Made by a program: the position numbers and the translations under genes. This document shows, piece after piece, positions 1 to 9,015 of a stretch of DNA of 42,500 nt; position 1 is the stretch's first letter; each line of letters starts with the position of its first letter. Under the pieces are notes generated by a model. The model did no database searches and had not been told where the DNA came from. It saw only the letters and a program-made list of their open reading frames with translations. Source of the stretch: Candidatus Poribacteria bacterium (GTDB taxonomy: Bacteria > Poribacteria > WGA-4E > UBA9662); the NCBI GenBank assembly GCA_002709695.1, contig PAQF01000025.1, positions 231,418 through 273,917 on the forward strand, in the 5' to 3' direction.

Positions 1-899
1 TCTTTTAGCAAATGATGTTCCCATAACTCGTGACAAGTAATGGCAGGTAATTGCGAGTGCGTCAAAACCGAGCCTAAATGCATAGCGTAAGCAGTAGTAA
101 TACCTGTACCTACCATTTGCAACCAAAAAGGTTTATCAAATGAGGCACACAAAGCACCAATCCGCCTAGTTCCCGAAGCTGCTCCACCAACCACAAAACC
201 ACCACACACCCGAGCGTGTAAACAATCCTCGTTAAAATGCTCAACAATAGGATTGGACACTGCTTTCTGTAACCGTCCAGCACCTTCCAAATCGGTACCA
301 AGGTAAAACGGACTTTCATAATAAGCAACATTAGGATGCTGATCCAATTCTTGCAAAACAGGTATAGCACCATCTACATTTCGTAAGAACCCGTTAAAAT
401 CAATATCAAACTTATAATTCTCTGGCACAACACTTCCAACTTTATGTATTTGATCAAAAATATCACGCCACGGACGTGCTTTCAGCTTAATCGATGTGTA
501 ACCACGACGAACCGACTCTTTGGCTTCCTCCATCCAGTCTTCCGGCGGCATATCAATATCCCACCAAGAAATTGGGCAACGATCACGAACTTTAGTTCCT
601 AACAACTGATAAATAGGAACCCCTAAAGATCTTCCAACAACATCAAAAAGCGACATTTGAATACCAACACCAATACTATCATCCTGTAAAATAGCCAACG
701 GATTCTGGCCGACAGCACGCTCTATATTACTGGACTCATCCGACAGATTTTCACCATAACCAACAATCCCATTTTCCAATTCAGTGCGGTAAACATATAC
801 ACGCTCGCTGTGCGTCAATGCTCGATGCATATGTTTGCTAACGCGATCACAATAAAAAGGAATATTTAATGTGTACATTTCAACTGTTTTAATCCTCAT
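1..899 (-). CDS. Enolase-superfamily (mandelate racemase/muconate lactonizing type) enzyme, 3' end missing
   Basis: The frame is open from the ATG at 899 to the left edge (299 codons plus 2 bases), so the C-terminus lies outside the window. A GGAGG at 910-914 sits 10 bases before the ATG and fixes the start. The family abstracts a proton alpha to a carboxylate, using Mg2+. Visible family marks are a KxK pair (K138, K140, in SIKLKA), an Asp in FDIDFNG (D167), a Glu in YYESPF (E195) and Glu residues near 220-224, in the expected order for the base and the three metal ligands. Expected full length is about 370-400 residues. The substrate cannot be told; sugar acids are common in the family. It probably acts in the cytoplasm because no signal peptide is seen. 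Its promoter should lie in the long gap to its right, divergent from the oxygenase gene. Confidence 0.85.
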   Translation of the reverse strand, partial: MRIKTVEMYTLNIPFYCDRVSKHMHRALTHSERVYVYRTELENGIVGYGENLSDESSNIERAVGQNPLAILQDDSIGVGIQMSLFDVVGRSLGVPIYQLLGTKVRDRCPISWWDIDMPPEDWMEEAKESVRRGYTSIKLKARPWRDIFDQIHKVGSVVPENYKFDIDFNGFLRNVDGAIPVLQELDQHPNVAYYESPFYLGTDLEGAGRLQKAVSNPIVEHFNEDCLHARVCGGFVVGGAASGTRRIGALCASFDKPFWLQMVGTGITTAYAMHLGSVLTHSQLPAITCHELWEHHLLK

Positions 900-1553
900 A
901 ATTGAAGAACCTCCGAATGATTTTATGAAAACCATTTAAATAACTGATTAAGACTAGATTTGACCTTGAGTTTTAATCATTCACACAAACCCAAAATGGT
1001 CTCAATGTCATGGAAGCCAACCAAATATTATTGGTTAGCACAACACATCTCACAGGAATAATTTCAAAGATTTCAGTCAAGACTAAAACACATATTGCAG
1101 CTATTAATCTCCCACCAAAAGACCAAATTCTCTACCAGACCTAATAGCAAAACAGAATACCATACCCCCCAACAAAGTCAATCTCAAGAATAGACATAAA
1201 ACGCCAAATCTAGTACCCCCAACACTACCCCCCCAAACTATATACAATACCACTCTTGCAAATACTCTTTGAATACAATTACAAAACGACTATCAAATTT
1301 TTAAAACAGGCAAAGCCCCGGACACAACTATAATTCATATCGCACCCGAAAGGAGTCTCCCTGAAACACACATAAACTCGAAGCATAAATGATCTAAAAC
1401 TTAGTTCTACATACTTGAAAACTAGATACCTAGCTGATATTCTGTATTGAGAAGAGAGGCAGCAAATAACACCTAGATTACACTGGGATAAAAAACTGCG
1501 TGACCTGATAACGAATATAGGAACTTTTACGACACATAAAAGGAGTGAGACTT
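900..1553. other. Divergent intergenic region with three C-runs
   Basis: About 650 bases between two divergent genes. I find no convincing gene or RNA. The only visible pattern is three cytosine runs of 5 to 7 bases between about 1165 and 1235 in otherwise AT-rich DNA. Both flanking genes must have their promoters here. I could not pick out a clear -35/-10 pair. Confidence 0.5.
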
Positions 1554-2405
1554 GTGGAGAAAACGCTCTTACCAGCAGCAAATGCTGACGGTTTAACCGT
1601 AGTCCCAATGAGTGACGAACAAAAGTATACCTTCGATTTAAAAGGCTGGATCACTTTACCCAAATTGTTAGACATAGAACAACTCAATGCGATTCGAACG
1701 CACCAGATGGAATTCCTTTATGAACGTAATTCATTACCATTAGAAGAACAAGATAATCATGGTGGTCCCTCCCAAATACTGCTGGACCATCCGGAGGTAG
1801 TAGGAGTATTGAACGAGATCCTTTCGCACCAAGGACTAGCAACTGAGGATTGTTACGGTTTTCGGTTCGACCATACCTATACCAGCCATCGAAAAGCGGG
1901 ACACGACGGCTTCAACCCTCATGGAGGAGGAGGTTATTTCAATTTCAGCGGGGACTCGCATATTTATCAAATGCAGATGGGTCGCATTCACGCCGGATTG
2001 ACACGTGTAGTATGGGAATTAAACGAAGTAAGGGAAGGTGATGGCGGAACTATGTTTTTATCAGGCAGCCATAAAAGCGCCTTTCCACGCCCTTCTGCAC
2101 TAAACAAACGGGAGAATCCACTGTGGGAATCGTATGCATGCCCAGCTGGATCGGCAGTAATCTTTACCGAAGCACTATGCCATACAGGAACACTATGGAC
2201 CAATGAAACATGGGATCGATTGTGCTTATTCACATGCTATAATACTATAAATGCAAAATGGGGTAAGGCGTGTCCATCGAAGACAGTAATTGAATCCTTC
2301 CCACTTAAGCGACAGACGTTATTTCGCGGTATATGGCATGGGATGGGCGAAGTTCCAGGAATCAACAAATACTACGACGATGTAAACACCGGTAGGTTTG
2401 GATAA
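1554..2405 (+). CDS. Phytanoyl-CoA dioxygenase (PhyH)-like Fe/2-oxoglutarate enzyme, HxG variant
   Basis: Predicted double-stranded beta-helix oxygenase of 283 residues. I chose GTG 1554 because AGGAG at 1541-1545 is 8 bases upstream; the GTG at 1545 overlaps that site, and ATG 1608 has no ribosome site. The C-terminal half has the PhyH landmarks: an SGSHKS turn, a distal His in LCHTGTLW (H210) and a following Arg in DRLCLF (R222) that would bind 2-oxoglutarate. The proximal metal motif reads NPHGG (H123-x-G125), not the canonical HxD, so the metal site may hold only two His ligands, as in Fe/2OG halogenases. A variant hydroxylase whose third ligand comes from elsewhere is equally possible. 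It stands alone, with 500 bases to the next gene. Substrate unknown. Confidence 0.8.
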   Translation: MEKTLLPAANADGLTVVPMSDEQKYTFDLKGWITLPKLLDIEQLNAIRTHQMEFLYERNSLPLEEQDNHGGPSQILLDHPEVVGVLNEILSHQGLATEDCYGFRFDHTYTSHRKAGHDGFNPHGGGGYFNFSGDSHIYQMQMGRIHAGLTRVVWELNEVREGDGGTMFLSGSHKSAFPRPSALNKRENPLWESYACPAGSAVIFTEALCHTGTLWTNETWDRLCLFTCYNTINAKWGKACPSKTVIESFPLKRQTLFRGIWHGMGEVPGINKYYDDVNTGRFG

Positions 2406-2909
2406 CATTTTATGAATCACATCCCATTTAAAAACCAACCAAGATAACCTTTATAAACCAAACAGAGAAAATTCCTAGCCGCTATCAGCAGAAAAGTGCA
2501 ATCAGACAAAGCCCTGTAAACCTACTAAATTACTAAGGAAACTGGAAACATAATCAAAATCGCCTGACTAAATCTATGGGATCGACATTGGATAATTTTT
2601 TCGCTTCGTTAATTCGCCCGCCAGACTCCAGTTTTGGCAATATTTAAACAACGAATAAGTATCCATGGTTATCAAACTTCTTACATCAAGTGTAATACAC
2701 ATCCCAAACACCAGCTGATAATCAACTAAATCCCATGGTATACGAACTGAACTTATGTTTCTTTGACTTAAACAAGTAGTCTATTGTATTCTATCTAAAG
2801 CTGATTTCCACTTTGACTTGTACAACGCCCCATTAAGTTATAAAGAACAGATGATTGAATACAATTCAAGCAAGGTCTGTGTCCTCTCTAGTACCAAGGA
2901 ATTTGAAGC
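2406..2909. other. Intergenic region, nothing recognised
   Basis: About 500 AT-rich bases between two genes on the same strand. I see no hairpin followed by a T-run, no RNA gene and no coding remnant. It should hold the promoter of the lipoprotein gene at 2910. Confidence 0.4.
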
Positions 2910-4385
2910 ATGAAGATAAAACCAATGATATGGCAAATTTTTGGTCTTTTCGCCCTAATAGGGCTGACAACCATAATTGGGTGCAACGATAGTAATGAGG
3001 AAGATGGACAATTAAGTGACCTGCTGGAACTAATCAATTTCCAGCAAGATCAAATAGCAGGTCTGAATACGCGTCTGAACTTACTGGAACCAACGGAGAA
3101 AGAGATTCTAAACCAATTGGGAACACTAGAGACTAAATTCATCGCGCTCGAAAAACTACAGGACAATATGCAAAATCAGCAGAAAGAGATTGGACAATTA
3201 AATGATAGAATCAACGAGCTAGCAAAAAGCACAACCCTTGACGAACTGATAGATGCTGTGCTTGAACAAAGAACACAAATCGGGAAACTCGACGACAGAA
3301 TTAACAATATAGAAAATAATACTCTGGATGAATTACTAAACACAATTTCTGTCCAGACTCAGAAACTTAACGATGTAGAAAACCTTATCGCTCAACTAGC
3401 AAAAAAACCTGATAACAAAAATCTAGTAGAGACTGTAAACCAACAAACAAAAGAAATCAACAACCTCCAAAATCAAATTAGAGAGTTGAAAAACACAACA
3501 GATACAAATAAGCTGACGGACGCGATTGAAGAGCAAGGGCTAATTCTAACGAATTTGGAAGCTCGTATTCAAGTAATAGAAGGGAAAAAAACAGCGGCAA
3601 CAACTCCAATCGAAGAGATAGAAACCGAAGAGATAGAACCATCGGACAGAGAAAAAAACATGGTATTTATCCGCTCAGGATTGTTCAAGATGGGAGACTC
3701 CTTCGGAGAGGGAGACCCTGACGAACAACCAACCAAGACAATCCATATTGAGGCTTTTTACATGGACAAACACGAAGTTACAGTCGGAGAGTACAAGAAT
3801 TTCATCGAAAAAACCGAAAATGAGGAATTAGATTGGGGAAAAATCAAGAAATATGCACCAACCGACAATCATCCAATTGTTTATGTCACTTGGTATGATG
3901 CCATGAACTATGCTTTATGGGCGGGAAAAAGACTACCAACAGAAGCCGAATGGGAATATGCTGCCCGCGGAGGGCTTATAAGTAAACGCTATCCATGGGG
4001 GGATGAAATATCGATTGAAAATGCTAACTACGGAGGCAAAGTCAAACGGACCTCACAAGTAGGCTCATACACACCAAACGGTTATGGACTTTACGATATG
4101 GTTGGAAACGCTTCCGAATGGTGTTTAGATGAGTATAACGAAACATTTTACACCACAGTTTTCAATAAAAACCCTTTTTCAGGTGGACACGTAAAACGAA
4201 TCATCTTTAATTTCGAGGGGATCCAGAGTTTCCGAGTCATTCGCGGTGGTTCTTGGTCTGGCAACAAAGCCGATCTGAGAGTCTCAAACCGGAATTCACG
4301 TCCCCCAAAAGACGCAGCTCGACTTTTTGGGTTTAGGTGCGTAAAATCAGTTAAAGCCCTAGATTTAATCAATTGGAACGGCTAA
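2910..4385 (+). CDS. Lipoprotein: coiled-coil repeats plus SUMF1-fold (FGE-sulfatase) domain
   Basis: 491 residues. The N-terminus is a signal peptide ending in the lipobox IIGC (C25), so the protein should be lipid-anchored outside the inner membrane. Residues 30-225 are a Gln/Asn/Leu-rich coiled coil with about 30-residue internal repeats. Residues 249-485 are a SUMF1/FGE-sulfatase fold: NMVFIRSG, HPIVYVTWYDAMNYALW, RLPTEAEWEYAARGG, YPWGDE, GLYDMVGNASEW, RVIRGGSW and GFRCVKS. True formylglycine-generating enzymes have a Cys pair just after RGGSW; here that stretch reads SGNKADL with no Cys, so it is unlikely to be a sulfatase maturase. A structural or ligand-binding role at the envelope is more likely. 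Start supported by AAGGAA about 9 bases upstream. It precedes a second SUMF1 lipoprotein on the same strand. Confidence 0.85.
   Translation: MKIKPMIWQIFGLFALIGLTTIIGCNDSNEEDGQLSDLLELINFQQDQIAGLNTRLNLLEPTEKEILNQLGTLETKFIALEKLQDNMQNQQKEIGQLNDRINELAKSTTLDELIDAVLEQRTQIGKLDDRINNIENNTLDELLNTISVQTQKLNDVENLIAQLAKKPDNKNLVETVNQQTKEINNLQNQIRELKNTTDTNKLTDAIEEQGLILTNLEARIQVIEGKKTAATTPIEEIETEEIEPSDREKNMVFIRSGLFKMGDSFGEGDPDEQPTKTIHIEAFYMDKHEVTVGEYKNFIEKTENEELDWGKIKKYAPTDNHPIVYVTWYDAMNYALWAGKRLPTEAEWEYAARGGLISKRYPWGDEISIENANYGGKVKRTSQVGSYTPNGYGLYDMVGNASEWCLDEYNETFYTTVFNKNPFSGGHVKRIIFNFEGIQSFRVIRGGSWSGNKADLRVSNRNSRPPKDAARLFGFRCVKSVKALDLINWNG
3180..3581 (+). repeat. Five coiled-coil repeats of about 30 residues inside the SUMF1 lipoprotein
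   Basis: The pattern Q-x-x-(I/L)-x-x-(L/V)-x-x-x-I-x-x-(L/I) recurs with the first hydrophobic residue at positions 94, 124, 153, 183 and 213 of the protein, so the unit is about 30 residues. The first two copies share IGxLxDRIN. The copies have diverged in DNA, so this is an old duplication. It probably forms a long helical stalk between the membrane anchor and the SUMF1 domain. Confidence 0.75.
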
Positions 4386-4872
4386 GCCTAGCGTCAACCT
4401 AACGTATACCACATCCGGGAACAATCATACTAGCTAAGATTGTTCGTAGTGCAATATCATGAGCTCAATGATTTCCACTTGCCAGAAACCTTTCGACTAA
4501 GGAAAAGCCCCCAAGCTGCTGTCAGAAACAATACAACACGCTTCCCGAAATCTTCAAAAAAGTTATCCTTCCAGCATCGCGCAGGTTCTTGGAATTACAG
4601 AGAAAAACTGACTGATGGAAAAGTAATTTGAAGGTTAGAATTTACGTTAAATACTCAATCTAATCATAATAAAACACCCAAGACATCAGTTTTCCCTCCA
4701 TATTACAATTATGTACTCAGTTAGGCAGCTACAAAATACTTATATAAAAACACATAAAGTTCATAAGAACAGCCAACACCACTAGCACACAAAAGTTCGG
4801 ACATTGCGATGAAACAGTCATCCTAAAACCGAAAATTTTCTTTATCCAATATTAGCGTGACACAGAACTAAA
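4386..4872. other. Intergenic region, nothing recognised
   Basis: About 490 bases between the two SUMF1 lipoprotein genes. A 63-codon frame at 4440-4631 has a TTG start, no ribosome site and no recognisable protein, so I do not call it. No terminator is evident. Confidence 0.4.
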
Positions 4873-6009
4873 TTGAAACCAATAATAAAAAACGTCTTTT
4901 ATTATTCTCTCTTTATAGCTCTTTGCTTGAGTTCTTTGACTTGTAAACGATCTCATAATATGAAACCAATTATTGAGGAATTTATAGTCCCTTCAACAAT
5001 TCAACCAGGAGAAACCGCGATCTTTAAGGTCATTGCGCTTGACCCAGACGGGGATCAATTGACTTACATTTGGATAATAAATGGAGAAACCTCATCTACC
5101 AAGCTATCAACAATGACCTGGGAAACACCTCAAGAACTAGCAGGCCAGCAAATAGATGTGGTGATATCTGTGAGCGATGACCACAACGAACCCGTTGTAA
5201 AAAAAATCCACCTCAAAATTCAAGCCTTTAACATAAAACATCCAAAGAACATGGTACTTATTCCTGCAGGAGAATTTGAAATGGGCACGGACGCAGATCA
5301 AATACCTGAACTTCTGAAGTCAGAAAAACGATATTTCCCTGAGGCAGAAGCAAGTTGGTTCGAAAATGAGACACCACGACACAAAATCCGTCTTGATGCT
5401 TTTTATATGGATATCTATGAAATATCCAATGTCCAATACAAGGAGTTTATTGAAAAAACAGGGTTTCATACTCCTTTATATTGGAACACATCTAACTTTG
5501 TCCCCAATCACCCGGTAGTCGGTGTTAGTTGGCATGATGCTATGGCCTATGCTAAGTGGGCAGGCAAACGACTACCAACGGAAGCCGAATGGGAATACGC
5601 AGCTCGCGGCGGACTAGCTAAAAAAAAATACCCATGGGGTGATGCTGAAGTTAATGGGAAACGAGCAAACTTTGCAGATAAAACTGCCAACCTAAACTGG
5701 TCAAATAAGAACGTTAGCGATGGACATGAATACACTGCTCCCGTTGGAGACTTCCCCCCTAATGGTTATGGATTATATGATATGGCGGGCAATGTTTTTG
5801 AATGGTGCTCTGACTGGTATGATGCCAGCTACTATGCAAAATCGCCAGAGTACAATCCAACGGGACCAATATCGGGAACTATGCGTGTCACACGTGGTAG
5901 TTCCTGGAGTTATCCTCCAAATCGCATGCAAGTTTCTCGTCGTATTGAAAAACACCCAACTAGCATGCTTGACTATGTCGGGTTCCGCTGTGCCAAAACC
6001 GAACCTTAA
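4873..6009 (+). CDS. Probable lipoprotein: Ig/PKD-like domain plus SUMF1-fold domain
   Basis: 378 residues from TTG 4873. No good ribosome site is seen, but this start keeps a complete signal peptide ending at SLTC (C24), an imperfect lipobox. Residues 35-125 look like a beta-sandwich of the PKD/cadherin type (DPDGDQLTYIWIING, then DVVISVSDDHNE). Residues 128-376 are a SUMF1/FGE-sulfatase fold with RLPTEAEWEYAARGG, YPWGDA, GLYDMAGNVFEWCSDWY and RVTRGSSW. The catalytic Cys pair of genuine formylglycine-generating enzymes is absent here too (SYPPNRMQV follows RGSSW). The SUMF1 part is clearly related to the preceding gene, but the linker domains differ: coiled coil there, beta-sandwich here. 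Probably an envelope-displayed binding or enzyme module of unknown target. Confidence 0.85.
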   Translation: MKPIIKNVFYYSLFIALCLSSLTCKRSHNMKPIIEEFIVPSTIQPGETAIFKVIALDPDGDQLTYIWIINGETSSTKLSTMTWETPQELAGQQIDVVISVSDDHNEPVVKKIHLKIQAFNIKHPKNMVLIPAGEFEMGTDADQIPELLKSEKRYFPEAEASWFENETPRHKIRLDAFYMDIYEISNVQYKEFIEKTGFHTPLYWNTSNFVPNHPVVGVSWHDAMAYAKWAGKRLPTEAEWEYAARGGLAKKKYPWGDAEVNGKRANFADKTANLNWSNKNVSDGHEYTAPVGDFPPNGYGLYDMAGNVFEWCSDWYDASYYAKSPEYNPTGPISGTMRVTRGSSWSYPPNRMQVSRRIEKHPTSMLDYVGFRCAKTEP

Positions 6010-6202
6010 GTACCTTGCCATTTCTGCTATTCACCTATTTGCTCGATTTGAACGCAAATTCATTTTAAAAAATCTAGCTCAATCAAATACCAGTTAAAAT
6101 TGCTTATTATCTGTGAATATTGTATGCTAATGTATGATTAGGATTCTAAAGGGTTGTTCACCTATTTTACCAAACAGACCATTTATAAAGGTTAAATTGT
6201 AC

Positions 6203-6742
6203 ATGGCAATTAAGAGTGCCATAAAACAGACACCAATCATCGGACTTCTCTTTGCGATTGTTTGGTTTATGGGTTGTCAAAGAAGTTCAAACAATCTTGG
6301 AGTTAGCAAAAACATGGAAAAAGACAAAACGGACGCAACAGAAAAAGTTGTATTAACAGATGAAGAATGGAAACGTAGATTGACACCTGAACAATATCAT
6401 ATACTGCGCCAGAAAGGCACAGAAAGGGCTTTTACCAATGAAATGAAAAACCTTGGTATAGGTTCATTTGTGTGCGCTGGATGTGAAAATGAGCTTTTCG
6501 TATCTGATACAAAATACGATTCCGGTTGCGGATGGCCTAGTTTCTACGACGCAGTCGATGACGACAATATCACCCAAGAACTTGATTATTCTTTCTCTAT
6601 GAAACGAATAGAAGTATTATGCAGCCGTTGCGATGGACATTTAGGCCATATCTTCAACGACGGTCCCCAACCCACTGGTTTACGTTATTGTATTAATGGT
6701 GGCGCCATTAAATTTCGTAAAGATGACGAAAACAAAAAATAA
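6203..6742 (+). CDS. msrB: Peptide-methionine (R)-S-oxide reductase MsrB, lipoprotein form
   Basis: 179 residues from ATG 6203; AAAGG at 6187-6191 is 11 bases upstream. The longer frame from 6134 would put extra residues before a good signal peptide. The N-terminus is a signal peptide with lipobox FMGC (C25), so this MsrB should act at the envelope, reducing methionine-R-sulfoxide in exported proteins. The SelR/MsrB domain spans about residues 50-174: zinc-binding CAGC (91-94) and CSRC (140-143), GCGWPSF (C109, possible resolving Cys), [10 protein letters not shown], and catalytic Cys in RYCING (C163), where many family members have RYCINS. The thiol donor is unknown. It follows two other lipoprotein genes on the same strand. 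Confidence 0.95.
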   Translation: MAIKSAIKQTPIIGLLFAIVWFMGCQRSSNNLGVSKNMEKDKTDATEKVVLTDEEWKRRLTPEQYHILRQKGTERAFTNEMKNLGIGSFVCAGCENELFVSDTKYDSGCGWPSFYDAVDDDNITQELDYSFSMKRIEVLCSRCDGHLGHIFNDGPQPTGLRYCINGGAIKFRKDDENKK

Positions 6743-6880
6743 TCGAGATTCATCTAGCAAAAGCAAGAGGCAATTCCCTCCTGTAACACCGCACATCCAA
6801 GAGATTGGCAAAACTACATCAGCAAAAACACCAAGTTCCTCTCAACAAGAATTCCTTTTAATCTCACGGCCAACAGACAT

Positions 6881-8299
6881 TCAAATTTTCATATATTGAT
6901 AGGATCTTTCGATTAGCCGTCGCTCTTTTTGGCTTTGCCTTACCTGTTGTTCGATTTTCACTGGATCCCAATCAGACAAAAGTTGCTCTTGTAAGCCTTG
7001 AGTTACGGAACTATAATTGGTGTCTTGGGCAAGATCACGAAACTCATTGGGGTCCTGATTTAAGTCATATAGCTGTGGGGATTCCCCTAAGCTATAGTGC
7101 AGTTTGTAACGCCCACGCCGGAACATAGCTGTTGGCCGAGCAACTCCATGCGCACAATACTCTGAGAATGCACAGTCTTTCCATTCGCTTTTAGCTCCTT
7201 GCATCAAAGGTAAAAGACTACTACCATCCAATTTAATATCTCCTTCAGTTTCAGTTATTTCAGCGATAGTAGAAACCAGATCAACCAAAGAAACAACATG
7301 CTCCACACGTTTACCAGCAGGGAGTTGGCCCGGCCATGAGATTTGTAAGGGAACTCTGACGGATGCCTCGTAAAAGCTAGACTTCCTCCACATACCATGT
7401 TCACCATTCATCTCACCATGATCACTACAATAAATAACCAGTGTATTCTGGTACTGATCTGTTTCTTGCAACACCTCTAACAATCGACCAATCTTCTCAT
7501 CTAAATAGGTCACCAAACCGTAATATCCAGCTCTAGCACGAAGAATCAGTTCCTCAGGAAACTCGATACAACCAAACATTTGGCGCATCCTCTGATGTAC
7601 TGGGTGCTGGGTTTCCAAATGATTAGTTGGCATTTCCGGCAGGTCTACCTGATCTAATGGATAAAGATCCCAGAACCGTGATGGCACCACTAAGGGAAAA
7701 TGGGGAGCAATAAAAGACACATTGAGTACCCAAGGTTTGTCACTATCTTTGGCCTCCCACAGATAAGCGACTGCTTTTTCCTCAACCAAGTCATCAACCT
7801 GAATTTCTAATGTAGTCCCAGGACCAGCTTGTTGAAGACCATCCCAAGGTCGTTTAGCAACTGGAGTACCTCTTTCCCAATCTGGAACACCAACAGGAAC
7901 TCCATTTCGGGTCCAAACTTCGGCGTGAAGGTCACGAGCCAATTGTTGATGGAAACCATGAAGTTGATCCAACCCACAAAAGTGCTGCTTTCCCGCCAAA
8001 ACAACATCATACCCTTTAGCACCTAGCAGATGAGCCCAAGTCGGTTGATCTGATGCCAGTGGACTCGCATTATCCCAAACTCCAATATTATGGATATAAC
8101 GACCAGTCATAAATGACATCCTTGAAGGACAACAGAGCGGGGAGTTACAATAAGCATTATCAAACGTCACCCCCTCCTCTGCCAGTCGATTCATATTAGG
8201 AGTTTGGACTAGGGAATTTCCGTAAGTCCCGCTGTACATAGGAGCATGTTCATCCGACATAATCAACAAAATATTGGGTGGATTACTGTGATTTCCCAT
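6881..8299 (-). CDS. Cys-type sulfatase (alkaline phosphatase superfamily)
   Basis: 472 residues. The start ATG 8299 follows a GAGGGG. Family marks are NILLIMSDEH at the N-terminus (D16, metal), the sulfatase signature CCPSR at residues 56-60, where C56 would be converted to formylglycine, followed by MSFMTGR, then CSDHGEMNGEHGMW with the metal Asp and His, and a C-terminal LYDLNQDPNEF typical of choline-sulfatase/arylsulfatase-like members. Length is normal. No signal peptide is seen, so it may act in the cytoplasm on imported sulfate esters, perhaps sulfated sugars. It needs a maturase (FGE or anSME) encoded elsewhere, since the SUMF1 proteins next door lack the catalytic cysteines. Convergent with msrB. 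Confidence 0.92.
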   Translation of the reverse strand: MGNHSNPPNILLIMSDEHAPMYSGTYGNSLVQTPNMNRLAEEGVTFDNAYCNSPLCCPSRMSFMTGRYIHNIGVWDNASPLASDQPTWAHLLGAKGYDVVLAGKQHFCGLDQLHGFHQQLARDLHAEVWTRNGVPVGVPDWERGTPVAKRPWDGLQQAGPGTTLEIQVDDLVEEKAVAYLWEAKDSDKPWVLNVSFIAPHFPLVVPSRFWDLYPLDQVDLPEMPTNHLETQHPVHQRMRQMFGCIEFPEELILRARAGYYGLVTYLDEKIGRLLEVLQETDQYQNTLVIYCSDHGEMNGEHGMWRKSSFYEASVRVPLQISWPGQLPAGKRVEHVVSLVDLVSTIAEITETEGDIKLDGSSLLPLMQGAKSEWKDCAFSEYCAHGVARPTAMFRRGRYKLHYSLGESPQLYDLNQDPNEFRDLAQDTNYSSVTQGLQEQLLSDWDPVKIEQQVRQSQKERRLIERSYQYMKI

Positions 8300-9015
8300 A
8301 TAATTTACCCCTCTCTATTTTATTCGGTTGCAATGGTTTTAGTAACATAACACTTACGCACACCATTTAAAAACTTAAGCTTATATAATTTAGAATACCT
8401 CAAATTTCGGCTGACGCTCCCCGATTCAGATTGATATATTCAACAAATGAAGCCCTCGCCAGCCTATTTCTAGCAATTATAATCTTCTCACTCAATGAAA
8501 ATCCGAGTAAATGAAACTTAAAAACACCTAGCCAAAATGGACTAAGCCTACGCCTTGATCTCAGAGTGCATCCCGTATGAAGCTCTATTGCACTTGAGAG
8601 TGATTCCTCAATTATTAGCCAACTTTGTCTTGTACCAAATTCTAATTCTTGTTATTATCTAAGAATCTTACAAACAAGAGAAAACATAGCAAACAAAACG
8701 AAGCGACAACTTTCGATTCTCAATCTTTTGGTAACCTACGTGACACTTTCTTAGTTTGGGAGCGACAGCCAAGAAAAACACGCGGTCGTTCTTTAAAACT
8801 TCGAGACAAGCAGTGGAAAACATAGTTTAAAGATCCCTGAAACAGATAGTGAGGGCAAAAAGCTCCATTGGGGAGTGGTGAATTCAGGAAAGAGCTCATC
8901 TTTGATCGTAACGCTGTAGGAAAAATATCGTTGTCTCAGAAAATGAGAAAACAAATGCTATATGAATTAAAAAATTGATTCTGTACCTTAATCTTGCCAT
9001 GGAATTTCAGACCTG
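8300..9015. other. Long divergent intergenic region, nothing recognised
   Basis: About 715 bases between the divergent sulfatase and amidohydrolase genes. I see no tRNA-like fold, no coding frame of note and no terminator. Both genes should have promoters here, but I could not define a convincing -35/-10 pair. Confidence 0.4.

Noticed and set aside
1279-1687. Overlapping minus-strand frames upstream of the first oxygenase gene
   Set aside because: They run across intergenic DNA and into the opposite strand of the oxygenase gene; Cys- and Phe-rich composition typical of shadow frames.
4440-4631. 63-codon frame between the SUMF1 genes
   Set aside because: TTG start, no ribosome site and no recognisable sequence features.
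2910-6009. SUMF1-fold proteins as formylglycine-generating enzymes for the nearby sulfatase
   Set aside because: Both lack the catalytic Cys pair after the RGGSW-type motif and both carry export signals, while the sulfatase does not.
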